The notes beneath the pieces are model-generated. The model was not told the origin of the DNA and ran no database searches. It saw only the letters and a list, made by a program, of their open reading frames with translations. From contig JAJFZO010000609.1 in assembly GCA_021397835.1 (NCBI GenBank), positions 2,687,501 through 2,751,500 of the forward strand: 64,000 bases of DNA. Reading direction: 5' to 3'. A program made the translations under genes and the position numbers. The stretch comes from Moringa oleifera. Taxonomy: Eukaryota; Streptophyta; Magnoliopsida; Brassicales; Moringaceae. Positions 26,115-40,998 of this stretch are shown piece after piece; the stretch's first letter is position 1; every line of letters starts with the position of its first letter.

Positions 26115-26228
26115 TCAAAGGTCTAACTGATCACCACGTCTGTATTGTAAATATGTAGTTATGAATAATCCAACCAAAGTAATAGGAATTAGACCTAAAA
26201 TGATTCCAAATAGAAAAACTTCAATCAT
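26115..26228 (-). CDS. petG: petG, cytochrome b6f subunit V, intact frame
   Basis: A complete 37-codon frame for the single-helix PetG subunit of cytochrome b6f: [20 protein letters not shown] then [12 protein letters not shown]. The start was chosen by the family N-terminus; an in-frame ATG 138 bp upstream is not used in plastids. Only mild substitutions (VG for AG, TT for TA) are seen. Confidence 0.9.
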   Translation of the reverse strand: MIEVFLFGIILGLIPITLVGLFITTYLQYRRGDQLDL

Positions 26229-26408
26229 TTCGATTTTTTTGAAAGGGGAAAAAGAAAGGTAATATCTATCCCTAAATATTAATTTGTATTGCCCGTGAAT
26301 CTCAATGACCAATAATTGGTAATTAATACGGTAAAGTAAAGAACTACCGAATATATGGAATACCACAGAAATTCTTTTTTATAAAATCAACTCTTCATTC
26401 AATTAATT

Positions 26409-26504
26409 TCAAATAAGCCGTATCTTGCTTAGACCAACAAATAGAGCTGAGGTTATAGTTAAAGTTGCTAGTAGAAAACTGAAATAACTAGTTATAGTAG
26501 GCAT
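26409..26504 (-). CDS. petL: petL, cytochrome b6f subunit VI, intact frame
   Basis: A complete 31-codon frame for PetL, a small membrane subunit of cytochrome b6f: [20 protein letters not shown] and [11 protein letters not shown]. The second codon is proline; in many plants that site is fixed by RNA editing from P to L, so this genomic form is not abnormal. Confidence 0.88.
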   Translation of the reverse strand: MPTITSYFSFLLATLTITSALFVGLSKIRLI

Positions 26505-27855
26505 GAAGGGGCTAAATGAAATATGTTCTTTTTTTATCCATATCTTTCTAAAGCACTTTCCTAAGTTTTCATTTTTGAAAGAGACAGGGATAATCAAAAA
26601 TACCAATTGAAAGAATAAAAAAATTTAATTAAAAATTTGTGACTGATCAATTATTATAGGTCGTATTAACAAAAATAGAGTAACATAAGTAGAAAAAGAA
26701 ATCAATACAACATCTTTGACATCTACCTATCTTGTGCGTGATTCAGAATCAACGCAACATATTCATTGGGAAACTCTTGAGTAAACTAATACTTAAAATA
26801 ATAAGAACTGTGCCATGTAACTTAATTCAAAACATGTAACTTTTTTTTTTGAATGAATATGTAAAAAATTGGAAAATTATTTCTTTGATTATTTCTTTTT
26901 TTTTAATTGTTTCGAATCTCTTTTCAATTTTAGAATAAATAGTGAACTTATAACCTTTTACCTTTTTTATTTACTTTATTTAATTTAATTTACTTTAATT
27001 TTAACTCATTAGATTCAATAGTAGAGTGGATTCATTCACATAATATCTCGAATGAGAAGAAAAAAGGGTATTGCGCGATGAGATTACTCGAAAAAAAATC
27101 TTTATTTTAATTAAATTTGAAAGTAATTAGGAATTTCTATTATCTTTTCCTTTCTAGGGTTTTTGTCTTTCCAGATTATATATCTAGATTCTATATAAAG
27201 TCTAAAAACCCATCTTTGTAATTAGGTAAAGAAAAAAGCCGTTGGATCTAATATAACAAAACAATGCACGAATTACAATATTGATTAAATAGAATTTTTT
27301 TATTCGTTCTTCTCTTCCTTTTATCGAAAACTATCCACTACCCTTATTTGTTACTGGACAAGTAACTAATTCCTTAAAATGAAAAAAAGAAGGGGATTAC
27401 ATTACAACAAAAAAAAAAATCTCTTCTACAATTATGCAAATAAAATGAGATTTATAGATTTCGTATTCAATTAAATTGTGGAAATATGATAATTTTCTTC
27501 ATGAATTATTAGAAACCAACTCGTTGGGTTCACATTTTGTCTAATCTTCTGTTTTTGGTCCAAAGCCAATAATGGCAAGAACCCTTAGGAATTTGAGGAA
27601 TTTTCTATTGAATGGTACAATGGTTATACATTGACAAGCAAGAAAAAAAGAAGAAAGAAATTAACTTCATTTTGATACTAATTGAAATTGCATTGCTGTG
27701 CCAAAAGAAGGATAGCTATACTGATTCGGTATACTCTACAAATACCCTTAGTACAATATTGACGATCTTACAAAGATTCAATTCTAGTGAATTTCCATTT
27801 ACTGATCTCATCTTTTACAGAATCGATTCCCCCTAAAGAATATGTGGAGCTCGAT
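26505..27855. other. petL-psbE spacer
   Basis: About 1.35 kb without a gene, AT-rich with many homopolymer runs. It is the normal spacer between the divergently transcribed petL and psbE units and should include the psbE promoter, which I could not place. Short frames at 27612-27836 have no plastid match. Confidence 0.6.
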
Positions 27856-28107
27856 ATGTCTGGAAGAATAAGAGAATGTTCTTTTGCTGATATTATTACC
27901 AATATTCGATACTGGGTCATTCATAGCATTACTATACCTTCCTTATTCATTTTGGGTTGGTTATTCGTTAGCACGGGTTTAGCTTACGATGTGTTTGTAA
28001 GCCCTCATCCAAACGAGTATTTTACAGAGAGTCGACAGGAAATTCCATTAATAACTGGCCGTTTTGATCCTTTGGAGCAACTCGATGAATTTAATAGATC
28101 TTTTTAA
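27856..28107 (+). CDS. psbE: psbE, cytochrome b559 alpha, intact frame
   Basis: A complete 83-codon frame for the alpha subunit of photosystem II cytochrome b559. Haem-ligand histidine is in [14 protein letters not shown]. The start at 27856 (MSGRIREC) follows the family. Substitutions such as GRIREC for [17 protein letters not shown] for VFGSPRPNEYF and EFNRSF for EFSRSF occur at sites otherwise nearly invariant, which supports loss of selection even though the frame is open. First gene of the psbE-F-L-J set. Confidence 0.92.
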   Translation: MSGRIRECSFADIITNIRYWVIHSITIPSLFILGWLFVSTGLAYDVFVSPHPNEYFTESRQEIPLITGRFDPLEQLDEFNRSF

Positions 28108-28116
28108 GAGGACCCA

Positions 28117-28375
<259 letters not shown>

Positions 28376-28522
28376 GAGAATAAAAGAGAGTAGTAGAATA
28401 ATAAAATAAATAATAGTAGGAATTTTATTATCCTATTCAGAAGGATCACATCTCATAATTATCTATGACTGCTTATGTTTCTAGCATGATCACTGGATGA
28501 AATGTGGAGGGAAGCGAGATAA

Positions 28523-28645
28523 ATGGCTAATACTACTAGAAGGATTCCTCTTTGGATAATAGGAACTGTAACTGGTATTCCTGTGATCGGTTTAATAGGT
28601 ATTTTCTTTTATGGTTCATATTCTAGATTGGGTTCGTCCCTGTAG
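28523..28645 (+). CDS. psbJ: psbJ, photosystem II subunit J, intact frame
   Basis: A full 40-codon frame for PsbJ, a small photosystem II membrane subunit: [20 protein letters not shown] and [14 protein letters not shown]-to-R changes (TTR, YSR) reflect G-to-A transitions. It closes the psbEFLJ operon. Confidence 0.92.
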   Translation: MANTTRRIPLWIIGTVTGIPVIGLIGIFFYGSYSRLGSSL

Positions 28646-29681
28646 GAATTAGATGAACTGAGTTGTCCACATGAAAGCGTAAGAACTCAACGGGCTCAAC
28701 TCTTCTTTTCTTTGTCTGATTCAAGGAGGAGGGTCCTGTTGAATTCCTAATAATCATAAGAGTTTGCTCGTATAAATCACTTTTTTCGATGTTTTAGAAA
28801 AACTCCATTTCATTGTTTTCTGATGATGTTTTTGAAAAATTAACTTGATTAATTGATTCAAAACATCTGTTCTTCGATAGTATCTATCGATAGTTTCAAA
28901 GTTAGAAGAAAGAAGGAATCACTCAATTTCCTTTTCCTGGCTGACACAATATATGTATTTTTGTGGCGATCAGATATCATGCACATCCTTTCTGTACTAG
29001 TAGAACCTTACTCTTATTTATTTTAATATCTCATCATAATAGAAAAAATTGAAATTTTTTCATAGTTAATTGAAGAAGTTCTATTTTCTCAAAAAAATTC
29101 CCTCTCGTTTTTTTTTTGTTTATCTACTACTTTTATTTGATTATACATAAATTTAAAAAAAGTTCTAATAAACCTGAAAAAAAAATATAAACTAAGAATA
29201 GGACTCTTTGACGAATGGGATCAAGAAGCTTTTCGGCACAAGGTCGACACAAGAAAAGGAATTTTACACATCCTTTTCTTGTGTCGAAGACTAGGAAGAT
29301 GAATAATACTCCCTATAATTATTTATTCCTCTCATTTATCCTTCCTTTATTTTCTCCGCTTACTTATCTTATGTTTAGTATCTAGAAATTTTATTATATT
29401 AGAATAAAAAATAAAACTCTTGATTATTGATACCATTTAAATTTGACAATAGTGACATAGTCACACCCCTTGAAATTTGGATTGAAAAAAAAAAAGTGAG
29501 TAAAGTCAATTGTTCACAATATATATACTATGATTAGTAATCCATTATAAGTAAATCATGACATCTGGTAGAAAAAGAATATAAAGAGGCAAAAGGCTTT
29601 TCATAAATTTTTTGATCATACCTAATTGCCAACAAAAATTTGGTTCTTTTTTACGAATTTGATATTGATAAATCCACGGAT
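28646..29681. other. psbJ-petA spacer
   Basis: This 1-kb stretch separates the convergent psbJ and petA. Apart from the hairpin at 29244-29287 I see no gene. It has long A and T runs. Confidence 0.65.
29244..29287. terminator. perfect 17-bp hairpin between psbJ and petA
   Basis: TCGACACAAGAAAAGGA at 29244-29260 and its exact complement at 29271-29287 enclose a 10-base loop. It lies between the convergent psbJ and petA 3' ends and fits a two-way 3'-UTR stem-loop, which in plastids protects transcript ends. Confidence 0.7.
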
Positions 29682-30641
29682 CTAGAAATTTATTTTGGAC
29701 AGTTGAACCTTCTCAAACTGTTTCTTTTTAAGAACCAAAAAGATTTGTGCCAAAACAATAGATGCCAAGAATAACAAAAGGCCTTGGGCACGTGATGGAT
29801 CTTGAAGTACTATTTCTGCATCCCCTTAACTAAATCTACCCACATTAGGATTACTCGTTAATGGTTGATCGAGTTTGGATTCCCCTTCTGAAACAAGAAG
29901 TTTTGGCCCTGGAGGGATAATATCAACCACTTGACGTCCATCCGATGCATCTACTATGGTTATTTCGTATCTCCTTTTTTCTTTTCGTAAAATTTTGCTT
30001 GCTATACTCGCTACCATAGCATTATAAACTGTATTGTTACTTTTCTCCTGTCAGGATAAATTTGACCCTTTCCCCTGTTCTCGCCTACGTATATGGGATA
30101 TTTTAAGAAGTGAGCATCTTTATTAGTAGCAGGGTTTGGGGAAAGAATAAGAAAGGTGATTTCACTATATTTCGGACTAGGAACAGGACCTATCACACGA
30201 ATATTTTTTTTAGTGAGGCAATTACTCTGAAAAGACAGATTGCCTATCTTTTTTTTCATTTTGGGCGAAATACGATCGGGGGGAGGGCTAATTCAAACCC
30301 TTCCGGTAAAATAAGAACAGCTCCTACATTCAAAGCCCTTTTTTTTCCATTAGCAAGAACTTGTTTCAGTTGCATATCATAAGGAATTCTAAATACTGCT
30401 TCAAATACAGTATCAAGAAGTACCGTTTGTGGAACCTCAATATCCACAGGCCTATTAGCTAAATGGCAATTGGCACATACAATACGCCCTGTTACTTCTC
30501 GTGGATTTTCATAACCTTGCTGCAAAAAAATGGGATATGCATTTGAAATGGATGCCCAAGTTATTTTATATATCATGAGTGAGACGAAAATAGATCGAGT
30601 AATCTCTTCCTTTATCTAAGAAAGGGTATTCTCGTTTGCAT
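29682..30641 (-). pseudogene. petA: petA pseudogene (cytochrome f)
   Basis: This is the cytochrome f gene. The ATG at 30641 starts MQTRIPF, followed soon by a stop. The mature start [15 protein letters not shown] and the haem-binding CANCH motif are intact in the frame 30576-30256. Frameshifts follow near 30270 and 30015. The third piece reads [20 protein letters not shown], and the membrane anchor runs to VQLSKINF at 29682. The 960-bp span nearly equals the normal gene. Confidence 0.93.
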
Positions 30642-30878
30642 GGTCCAATCATTGATCCTGAAAATTTCTACAATAAAATTAAGTAGGTCGTTAGTATAGT
30701 ATAGTTCCCTATCTACAATTTTACTATTTACGTTTATTAAAATTGTTTTACTGGAATATATATAGATATAGGAGGAGTCCCCCCATGGGTAGAAAGTGTA
30801 AAGTAAAAACGACTTTGAATGCTTTGTTTATGTACAAAGTAAGAAAGATTAAAATTGGATAAGTGAATCATTTTTCAG

Positions 30879-31554
30879 TCATTTATTGAACTATAAATCA
30901 CTACAAGTGATAGAGATACACAATTTAAATAACGGAAGATCCAATATTTTAAAATTGTATCTAGAATGACTGGAAAGGTGGAAACAAAACCAGATATAAT
31001 TTGATCGTTATGAGCAAATCCAAAATCTTTGTAAATATAACCAATCATTAGTTCCCAACTGTGAGGCGAATGGAATCAGTTAATAAAAGAATGGAAAAAT
31101 CTTTGATTGTGTCGCTTAAATTATATAGGAATTCTTGAACCCAAGAGTTAAGAATAAGAAGTTTTTCATTAACCAGAATAGAATAACCACTTAGAATAAC
31201 AAAACAGAGTATATTTGTCAAGAAGTGCAAAATTGTATGAATAGGATCCTTATTGTGCATCTTGATGAATTGGATCGTTTCTTTATGGATTCCTATATGA
31301 AGCTTTTGTAAATGGGTTTCCGGGTATTCCTTTATCATTTCATCCAACAGGAAGAGTTGTTCTAATTGTATGAATTTTTCTAGAAGACACTTTTCTTGAA
31401 TATCATTCAAAAATGTTTCGGATTGCCTAATATTCCACTAATTAGTAATCCAAGTTTTCAGACTTTTATTACATGAGATAAAGATCCACCACGGCAAAAA
31501 TACTATAGATGCAAGATATAAAAGAGGAATGAATGCTTTTTTTTTTTTTGCCAT
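30879..31554 (-). pseudogene. cemA: cemA pseudogene
   Basis: This is the chloroplast envelope membrane protein gene (Ycf10), linked to inorganic-carbon uptake and proton extrusion. The start is ATGGCAAAAAAA at 31554; a longer A-run here breaks the frame at once. The open central piece (31410-31048) reads [20 protein letters not shown] and [20 protein letters not shown]. The normal C-terminus is shifted near 31050. The 3' end is approximate. Confidence 0.9.
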
Positions 31555-32466
31555 TTGTCATCTCTGAATTGTTAATGAATGTACCTCATTTGTTGGCTCT
31601 ATGCGATCTAATATTTCTATCAAGCATGAGTTCTATTATAATATAACGTATTGAGCCTATGAATCTATTCTTTGTTTTTTTTTATTTGTGATTCAATGGT
31701 TAGTCTTTGAATCTAGAAAGAATACAGAAATAAACTAAGAATAAGAATCCACTTCGAATTCGAATGAAGAAATAATAAAAAAATATAGTTTTCAGGATCA
31801 AATTCGAAGCACTTCTTTCGATGAAAGCCCAAAAGAACCACTTCAAGTAATGAATATTACTCGGATTTTGAGATGAAAGAACTCCCTTTCTATCAAATAT
31901 GTGGAAAAAAAATTTCGTTTGCTACCTATACTATAATACATAAAAAATTGAGACGAAATTTATGAAGAATATTGTAATGATAAAAAAAGAGTGGCAAAAC
32001 AAGAGAGAAAAGTTTTCTTTATAAGAAAGAGATCCAATTCTTTGGTCATTAAATTAACGAGCACAAAAGAAAGGATGAAGGGTCAATTGACAAAATAAAA
32101 AAAAGTGGAGATAATTTACAAGATATAATCGATCTGTATCTAGCGTCTAATGTATCAATTCCAAATACTGAAAATAAAAAGATAAATTCTTTATTCCGAA
32201 ACGCTTTAATATATTTAATATATGAGATGAATTTATTATTTTGATGTGTTACTTGTTTTGTTACTGAATTGGGTTGAGTGAATTTTCATACACATAAAAA
32301 ACAATTTTCGCGGACAAAAATTGTTCCGTTTTATACTCTTATTAGAACTATTCTGTATACATCCACTACTGGGCATTCTGAAGAAACTTCAGTTAAGTTA
32401 TGCTATAGAAAAAAAAAATTCTTGAGTTTTTTTCCTCCTGTGAAAGCATTTAGTCTTTAGTTTATT
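31555..32466. other. ycf4-cemA spacer
   Basis: About 910 bp of AT-rich plastid spacer. Nothing gene-like beyond short chance frames. Confidence 0.6.
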
Positions 32467-33026
32467 TCAAAATACTTCAATTGGTACACGCAAGAAATAG
32501 GCCAATTCGGCAGCTTTTTGCTCAATTTCTCGCGTAGTCAAATTCTCATCAGTACGAGTTAAAGGAATAGCCCCCTGGCCTATGATTTTCATATGAAGGA
32601 CACGACAAGCATAAATACCCTCTTTAACTTCTATTCTGATGGACTAAATATCTTCCATAAGGAATCGTAAAAAGATGCGACGATCTTTTCCAGGAAATTC
32701 CCAATGAAAAATACACAATATTCCTTCTTTTCTATCGAATCGATCATAACCACTACCTACATTCCACAAAATGGTGCACCACAAATAGGAACTAATAAAG
32801 AGACCTACAATCCCATAGAAAGACATCACAATCCCTTGTGAAAAAAAAAATTATTTGCTAAGATGAAAATAAAGATATCAAATTCTTACCAAGATAACTG
32901 AAAGTTCCAACCAATAAGAATCTTAATGAACCTAAAAAAAAGGCAAAAGCCTAACAAAAATTACTTGTTTTTTGAGACCCCGTTATAAATTCTATCCATA
33001 TAGATTCTGATCGCCAACTCATTCAT
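32467..33026 (-). pseudogene. ycf4: ycf4 pseudogene
   Basis: This is the photosystem I assembly factor Ycf4 gene. The start near 33026 is disturbed by a small gain, so the usual MNWRSERIWIE reads MNELAIRIYMDR. Several stops follow. The piece 32829-32644 keeps [20 protein letters not shown] and [20 protein letters not shown], and the C-terminus reads [12 protein letters not shown], closing at 32467. Confidence 0.92.
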
Positions 33027-33361
33027 ATTAGATCTAGTTGCATTTTATTGGAATTGAGAGAATAACCAAAATTTTACTTTTTTTGTTTCCGAAGTAACTC
33101 CCATCAATTAGCACTATTTTAATGTGAACCTTTAGGAGTAATTCATAGAATTAGTTAGATCTAAAATAATAAATAACATCCCCTTCATATGGTCCCCTAT
33201 AGATATATACATACATATGGGTACATTAACTTTAATTTCATACATCCGCCCGATCGCGATCTATTTTTGAAAATAGCTATAATTCATTTACCCATATATC
33301 ATGTTTACGCATGCATAAGTTTTTTCATTTAGATTCGGAGGAATCTACATGTTATACAATA

Positions 33362-33550
33362 TTATATTAAATAGATATCTGTGTTATCTAAGTCTTGAAA
33401 ACGAAAAAAAAAGGTGAGATTTGGTCTCATCAGATCTAAAAAAATCTTATTTTTTTTAACATGAAGAGATAAAGAAGCCATTGCAATTGTCGAAAATGCT
33501 AGGCCTACTAAAGGCACAAAAATGGAGGGTAAGTTATTGAAAGTTGTCAT
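33362..33550 (-). pseudogene. psaI: psaI with lost stop
   Basis: This is photosystem I subunit VIII (36 residues, one helix). The frame opens [20 protein letters not shown] and [17 protein letters not shown]. The normal stop after NKIV is gone, so the frame runs 25 further codons to 33362. The first 37 codons contain one extra residue (FNN for LN). Confidence 0.87.
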
Positions 33551-34186
33551 AGAATGGATACCTCAATTTAATATTTGTACCTGTTATTGTTATATTTTTA
33601 ATTCTAAAGATATCTTATAATAATTCAAATTTCTATATTATATAATTATACTAAGTATATATAAGTGAATATATATCTAATAGGTACAAGAAATGTAGAA
33701 CTCAATAAATGGACTTATTCATCTATCGAAATGAAATATATGTATGATGATCCACTTTTTTGATTATTTATTATTATTATTATTCTTCTATTGTTCTTTT
33801 TTGTCTTCTAATTTTAATTAATAAAGAAAGAATAAAATTTATTCCATTACAAATTCTCAAAAGATTTATTAGAATCTGATCCAACAACAGGGAGTTTTAG
33901 TAAAAATGGAATTGTAAAAAAAAGATGTAAGACTATATTTTCTATATTTGAATTATATACGTAAGAGAGGAAGATGAAATTAGTTTTTTTTTTTTGCTCG
34001 CCTAATTCTAATTTCACGGAAGGAAGAATTTGCTTTTTATCTTGTTGATAGAGGTTTACTGATTAGTAAGTAGTAATATCCGTAAATAATAATAATAATT
34101 ATTATCCACCTGATTCTTTCTACAATTCAATCTTAGGTCACCTAAGAAAAATCCATTCTTCAGGGTTTTCCTTTGATTCTGATAAG
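33551..34186. other. accD-psaI spacer
   Basis: AT-rich spacer with short ATT and AT microsatellites at 33765-33784 and 34088-34104. No gene found. Confidence 0.6.
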
Positions 34187-35684
34187 CTAACTACATTGCT
34201 TTATTTGATTGAATTTTGATTTAAAGAAAAAAAAAGTGTGAAGCTGAAATAACTCACTCAGAACACCTTTTAAAGGATTACGTGGTACAATTGAATCGAA
34301 TAACCCTTATGGAATAAATATTCAGCCGCTTGTGATCCTTCAGGCACTGTCTTATTCAATGTTTGTTCAATTACTCTTTTACCCACAAATGCAATATAAG
34401 CATTGGGTTCGGCAATAATGATATCCCCCAACATACCAAAGCTAGCTGTCACCCCACCGGTAGTAGGACATGTAAGAATTGATACATAGAATAAATTTTT
34501 ATTTGATCGATAATCATATAAAGCGGAAGATATTTTAGCCATTTGCATCAAACTTAAACTTCCTTCTTGCATCCATGCTCCTTCGGAATCACACACTAAA
34601 ATAAGGGGTAAAATTTTATTGGTAGCATACTCGATCAAACAAGTGATTTTCTCGCCTACTACGAATCCCATACTACCCCCCATAAACTGAAAATCCATAA
34701 CCCCAAGTGCTATAGGAATACCATTTAGTTGACCTGTACCTGTTTGAACAGCCACAGTTACTCCTGTCTTTCTTTGATAAAAATCAATACGATCTTTATA
34801 AGGTTCCTCTTCCAAATGAAATTCAATGGGATCTAGAGAGACCATGTCTTCATCCATAGGACCCCAAGTACCCGGATCAACCGAAAGTTTGATTCTATCT
34901 GAACTACTCATTTTCAAATAATATCCATATTGTTCACAAATATTCATTTTGACTTTAAAAATTTCTTATAATTTAATCCATAACAATTTTCGCATTGAAC
35001 CATAAATGCCTATATTTTTGAGTTATATCGAGATCATTAGAACTTTCTTTTATAGTTAAATCATTATGATTCGTGTTAGTTCTTATATTGAAATTTTGAC
35101 TTTCACTACTCTTTCCACTTTCACCACAAATGTAATTATAAATGTAACTATCATTGTAATTGTCACTGCCACTAAAAATGTAACTACCAATATTGATTTG
35201 AGAACAAAGATAAGAGTTAATTCAACTATTAATGTGATTATTCCAACTATATTTAGTATCGTACATGTAAGGATCATAGTGGGGATCGTCACTTTTAAAT
35301 CTATTATTCATATAACTATAATTACGATAACTATAAAGAAACTTTCTAGTTCACTCAAAAAAGAATGATCATTGTCAATCTCGAAATTTTGATTTTCAGT
35401 ATCAAAATATATAGAATACTATCCCTATTACTATCCCTAACAAAAAAGGTGTCATCTGAGATGAAATTTCGAATGTTCTTGGCACCGACTAAATGATTAA
35501 CATTACTGTGATAACTAGAACTCTTACCCTAAACATGAAAATTTTTATCCGTAACATTTATAACCGAGTCTTCACTTATACTATTATTTTCAATAGGACC
35601 AAGACTATCCATTGATTTACTTAGCCCACATTTGTATTCTAATTGCCCCTTAGACAACATCGAATTGAACCACAATTTTTCCAT
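34187..35684 (-). pseudogene. accD: accD pseudogene (acetyl-CoA carboxylase beta)
   Basis: This is the carboxyltransferase beta subunit of plastid acetyl-CoA carboxylase, needed for fatty-acid synthesis. From 35684 it reads [20 protein letters not shown]. The N-terminal region then breaks by stop and frameshift. The catalytic half is open from 34947 to 34270 ([46 protein letters not shown]). The zinc finger is damaged: one base is lost before the first cysteine pair, and CEQCGY reads CEQYGY. A frameshift near 34300 spoils the C-terminus ([10 protein letters not shown]). Confidence 0.93.
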
Positions 35685-36439
35685 AGTTTTTGGTCTTTAT
35701 TTACATGAAAATACAATAGATGAATAGTCATTCGATGAAAAATCATTTGAATAGTTCATTTTCATTTCCTATCAGAATAAGCATATAGATGCAATTGCTA
35801 GGATTATTAACTAATAATTATTAACTAATAACCAGTGAATATTAAAAGAAAGGACTCTCCTTTGTGAGAACCCAGAATATCACCTCACTATATATGAATG
35901 TGATGATATGAATATGATGAAATCCTTTTTCTAATTAAAAATTGCAGTTATAAATATAAATAGTAGGTTCCCCATGTTATGTAAAATTCTCATTGAAACA
36001 AGAGATATTTGTTCTCTTCTATGAATATGAAGATATGAAGAACCTTTTTTTCGTAAAATCTTGTATACTAATATAAAAAAATCTAATAAGTTTTTATTCC
36101 AACACGGAATGAAAAGGATAACATACAGGATGGGTAGAAGAAGTTATGATACTTGGTTCGATCCATGAGCCACAACTGCGAGATATAAAAGAATACACTA
36201 ATCCTAAGGATCCATATATAGGATTAATTGTGGACCCAACATAACAACAACAATAGAAAATTTGAGTTGTGTTTAATCTTATATTTTTGTATTTAAGATC
36301 TTGTATATCTAGATAAGAATGTATCTATCCAAAAGATATACAATAGGGTAGGGGTCGGCTTAATCCTTTTAGTAAAAGATTGGGCCGAGTTTGATTGAAA
36401 TTCAACTAATAAATACTAAAACAAACGGTAATTACTGGA
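35685..36439. other. rbcL-accD spacer
   Basis: Plastid spacer, AT-rich, without genes. It contains the rbcL 3' hairpin at 36355-36388 and would hold the accD promoter. Confidence 0.65.
36355..36388 (-). terminator. rbcL 3' stem-loop
   Basis: TCGGCTTAATCCTTTT, a short AGT loop and AAAAGATTGGGCCGA form an imperfect hairpin 52 bp beyond the rbcL stop. A 3'-UTR stem-loop at this place is standard for plastid rbcL transcripts. Confidence 0.65.
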
Positions 36440-37865
<1,426 letters not shown>

Positions 37866-38056
37866 ATGTCCCCCCTTAAAACTAATGAATTAAGAATTCT
37901 TGTAACAAAACAACAAGGTCTACTCGACAGAAATTAGCAGTTAATTTAATGAAACCTATTCACAGGAATCTTTCATAAAATTATCAACTAATATTATCAA
38001 CTAATCCGAATGGTTCCTTATTAAACCATGATATTTGCTTTGCCAAATACATCATT

Positions 38057-38086
38057 ATTGTATATTCTTTCATATGTATAGCGCAA
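38057..38086 (-). promoter_or_regulatory. rbcL promoter (sigma-70-type)
   Basis: On the minus strand TTGCGC (38086-38081) and TACAAT (38062-38057) are 18 bp apart, about 190 bp before the rbcL ATG. This is the well-known plastid rbcL promoter sequence, apparently undamaged. Confidence 0.75.
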
Positions 38087-38164
38087 CCTAATACTTGTTT
38101 TTCAAGTTTCTAATCCTTTACTTTTTTTTAAAATCGAAATATTTAAATAATAAAAAATTCACTC

Positions 38165-38190
38165 TTGACAGTAATATATGTTATACATGT
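38165..38190 (+). promoter_or_regulatory. atpB promoter candidate
   Basis: TTGACA at 38165-38170 followed by GTAATATATGTTATACATG resembles the bacterial-type atpB promoter of plastids. It lies about 495 bp before the atpB start, back to back with the rbcL promoter. Confidence 0.5.
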
Positions 38191-38663
38191 AAATCCTAGA
38201 TATGAAAATATGCGAAATTCATCCTTGAAAATGAAAAAAAAAAGGATATAGATATAAAGATAAAGGGATAGGCTGGGCGCGTAAATTGATATGCTAAAAT
38301 ACAAAATGAAATAAAAGCTAATGAGATAGAAATAATGAATCATAAATAGAGTTCAGGTTCGAATTCCATAGATAATATGGACAGTCTGGTCTTGTTTATA
38401 ATGATAAACAAATGAAAGACTTTCTTCATGATTTTTATTCATCCACTTGATATTTTGAAAATAGGTTGGTTGAACTTGAAAATTACTTCATTGAAATTGA
38501 ATAAGTAAACAATTGAATTGCAAATTCGGTTGGATGGTACCCCCAGAATCGAGTGCTAACTCCCATTTCTTATTGAATTAACCGATCAACTTGCTATCGA
38601 AGATTTTTTTTGTATTCGAAAAATTTCGCAACGAATTTTGACATATTATTATTTTTATATATT

Positions 38664-40157
<1,494 letters not shown>

Positions 40158-40161
<4 letters not shown>

Positions 40162-40515
40162 CCTCAAATCTTCGTGTACTGACTCCTAATCGAATTGTTT
40201 AGGATTCAAAAGTAAAAGAAATCATTTTATCTACTAATAGTGGACAAATTGGCATATTACCAAATCACGCACCTATTACCACAGCTGTAGACATAGGTAT
40301 TGGGTGGTTTTGCTAGAATAGGTAATAATGAAATCACTATTTTAGTAAATGATGCAGAGAAGAGTAGAGACATTGATCCACAAGAAGCTCAGCAAACTCT
40401 TGAAATAGCAAAAGCTAATTTGAGGAAAGCTGAAGGTAAGAGACAAACAATTGAGGCAAATCTAGCTTTCAGACGAGCTCGGACATGAGTCAAGGCTATC
40501 AATGCGATTTCATAA
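40158..40515 (+). pseudogene. atpE: atpE pseudogene with internal deletion
   Basis: This is the epsilon subunit of chloroplast ATP synthase, overlapping atpB by four bases. The start reads [14 protein letters not shown], then a TAG replaces the tryptophan codon. About 47 bp are missing at 40301, after AVDIGI, removing the LRIRLNDQWLTMALM region. The later part [20 protein letters not shown] is open, and TGA replaces CGA near the end (RRART stop VKAINAIS). Confidence 0.93.
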
Positions 40516-40740
40516 CTAGTTGGTACGCCCAAATAATCAAAAGAACTTTTGTATAAAATAAACATAAGTTCTGTTTATAGACCTTATTTAAATTTTTTGC
40601 CACTTGAATACAATCAAGCGGAATCAGATTCTGATATAAGAAAAAAATTTTAAAATTGAAAATAAAAATATGATAGAAAAGATACAAAATCAATAAAAGC
40701 AATACTCTAACCACCGTGGTCAATGGTATCTAATAAGTTT

Positions 40741-40813
40741 TACGTGCTATTGGATTTGAACCAATGACTCCCGTCGTATGAAAGCAATACTCTAACCACT
40801 GAGTTAAGTAGGT
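40741..40813 (-). tRNA. trnM-CAU: trnM-CAU (elongator), mutated
   Basis: Plastid elongator tRNA-Met on the minus strand from ACCTACTTAACTCAGTGG to the 3' acceptor. The CAT anticodon in CTTTCATACG is intact. The 3' acceptor strand reads TAGCACGTA where TAGTAGGTA is usual, breaking two or more pairs. A 19-nt piece of its sequence recurs 85 bp away at 40696-40714. Confidence 0.87.
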
Positions 40814-40998
40814 CATTTATCATCGTAAAGAGAAACAAAAGGGATACCTATCACATCGATGGATTACAAATCCAATATTACTTATAAGCAATACCAATCA
40901 AACAGATCAAAGAGATATGATGTTGGATCATGTAATATTCATCTTCACAAGAAATTATCTACATAATATGATAAGATAAAATGTGTATCACAAACATA

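Noticed and set aside
35066..35368. 100-codon open frame on the plus strand, rich in T, I and V
   Set aside because: It is the antisense of the accD N-terminal region; the minus strand carries accD sequence in order, and low-complexity antisense frames are expected there.
38143..38343. 66-codon hydrophobic frame in the rbcL-atpB spacer
   Set aside because: It overlaps the atpB promoter candidate and contains only Y, L, I, F-rich low-complexity sequence.
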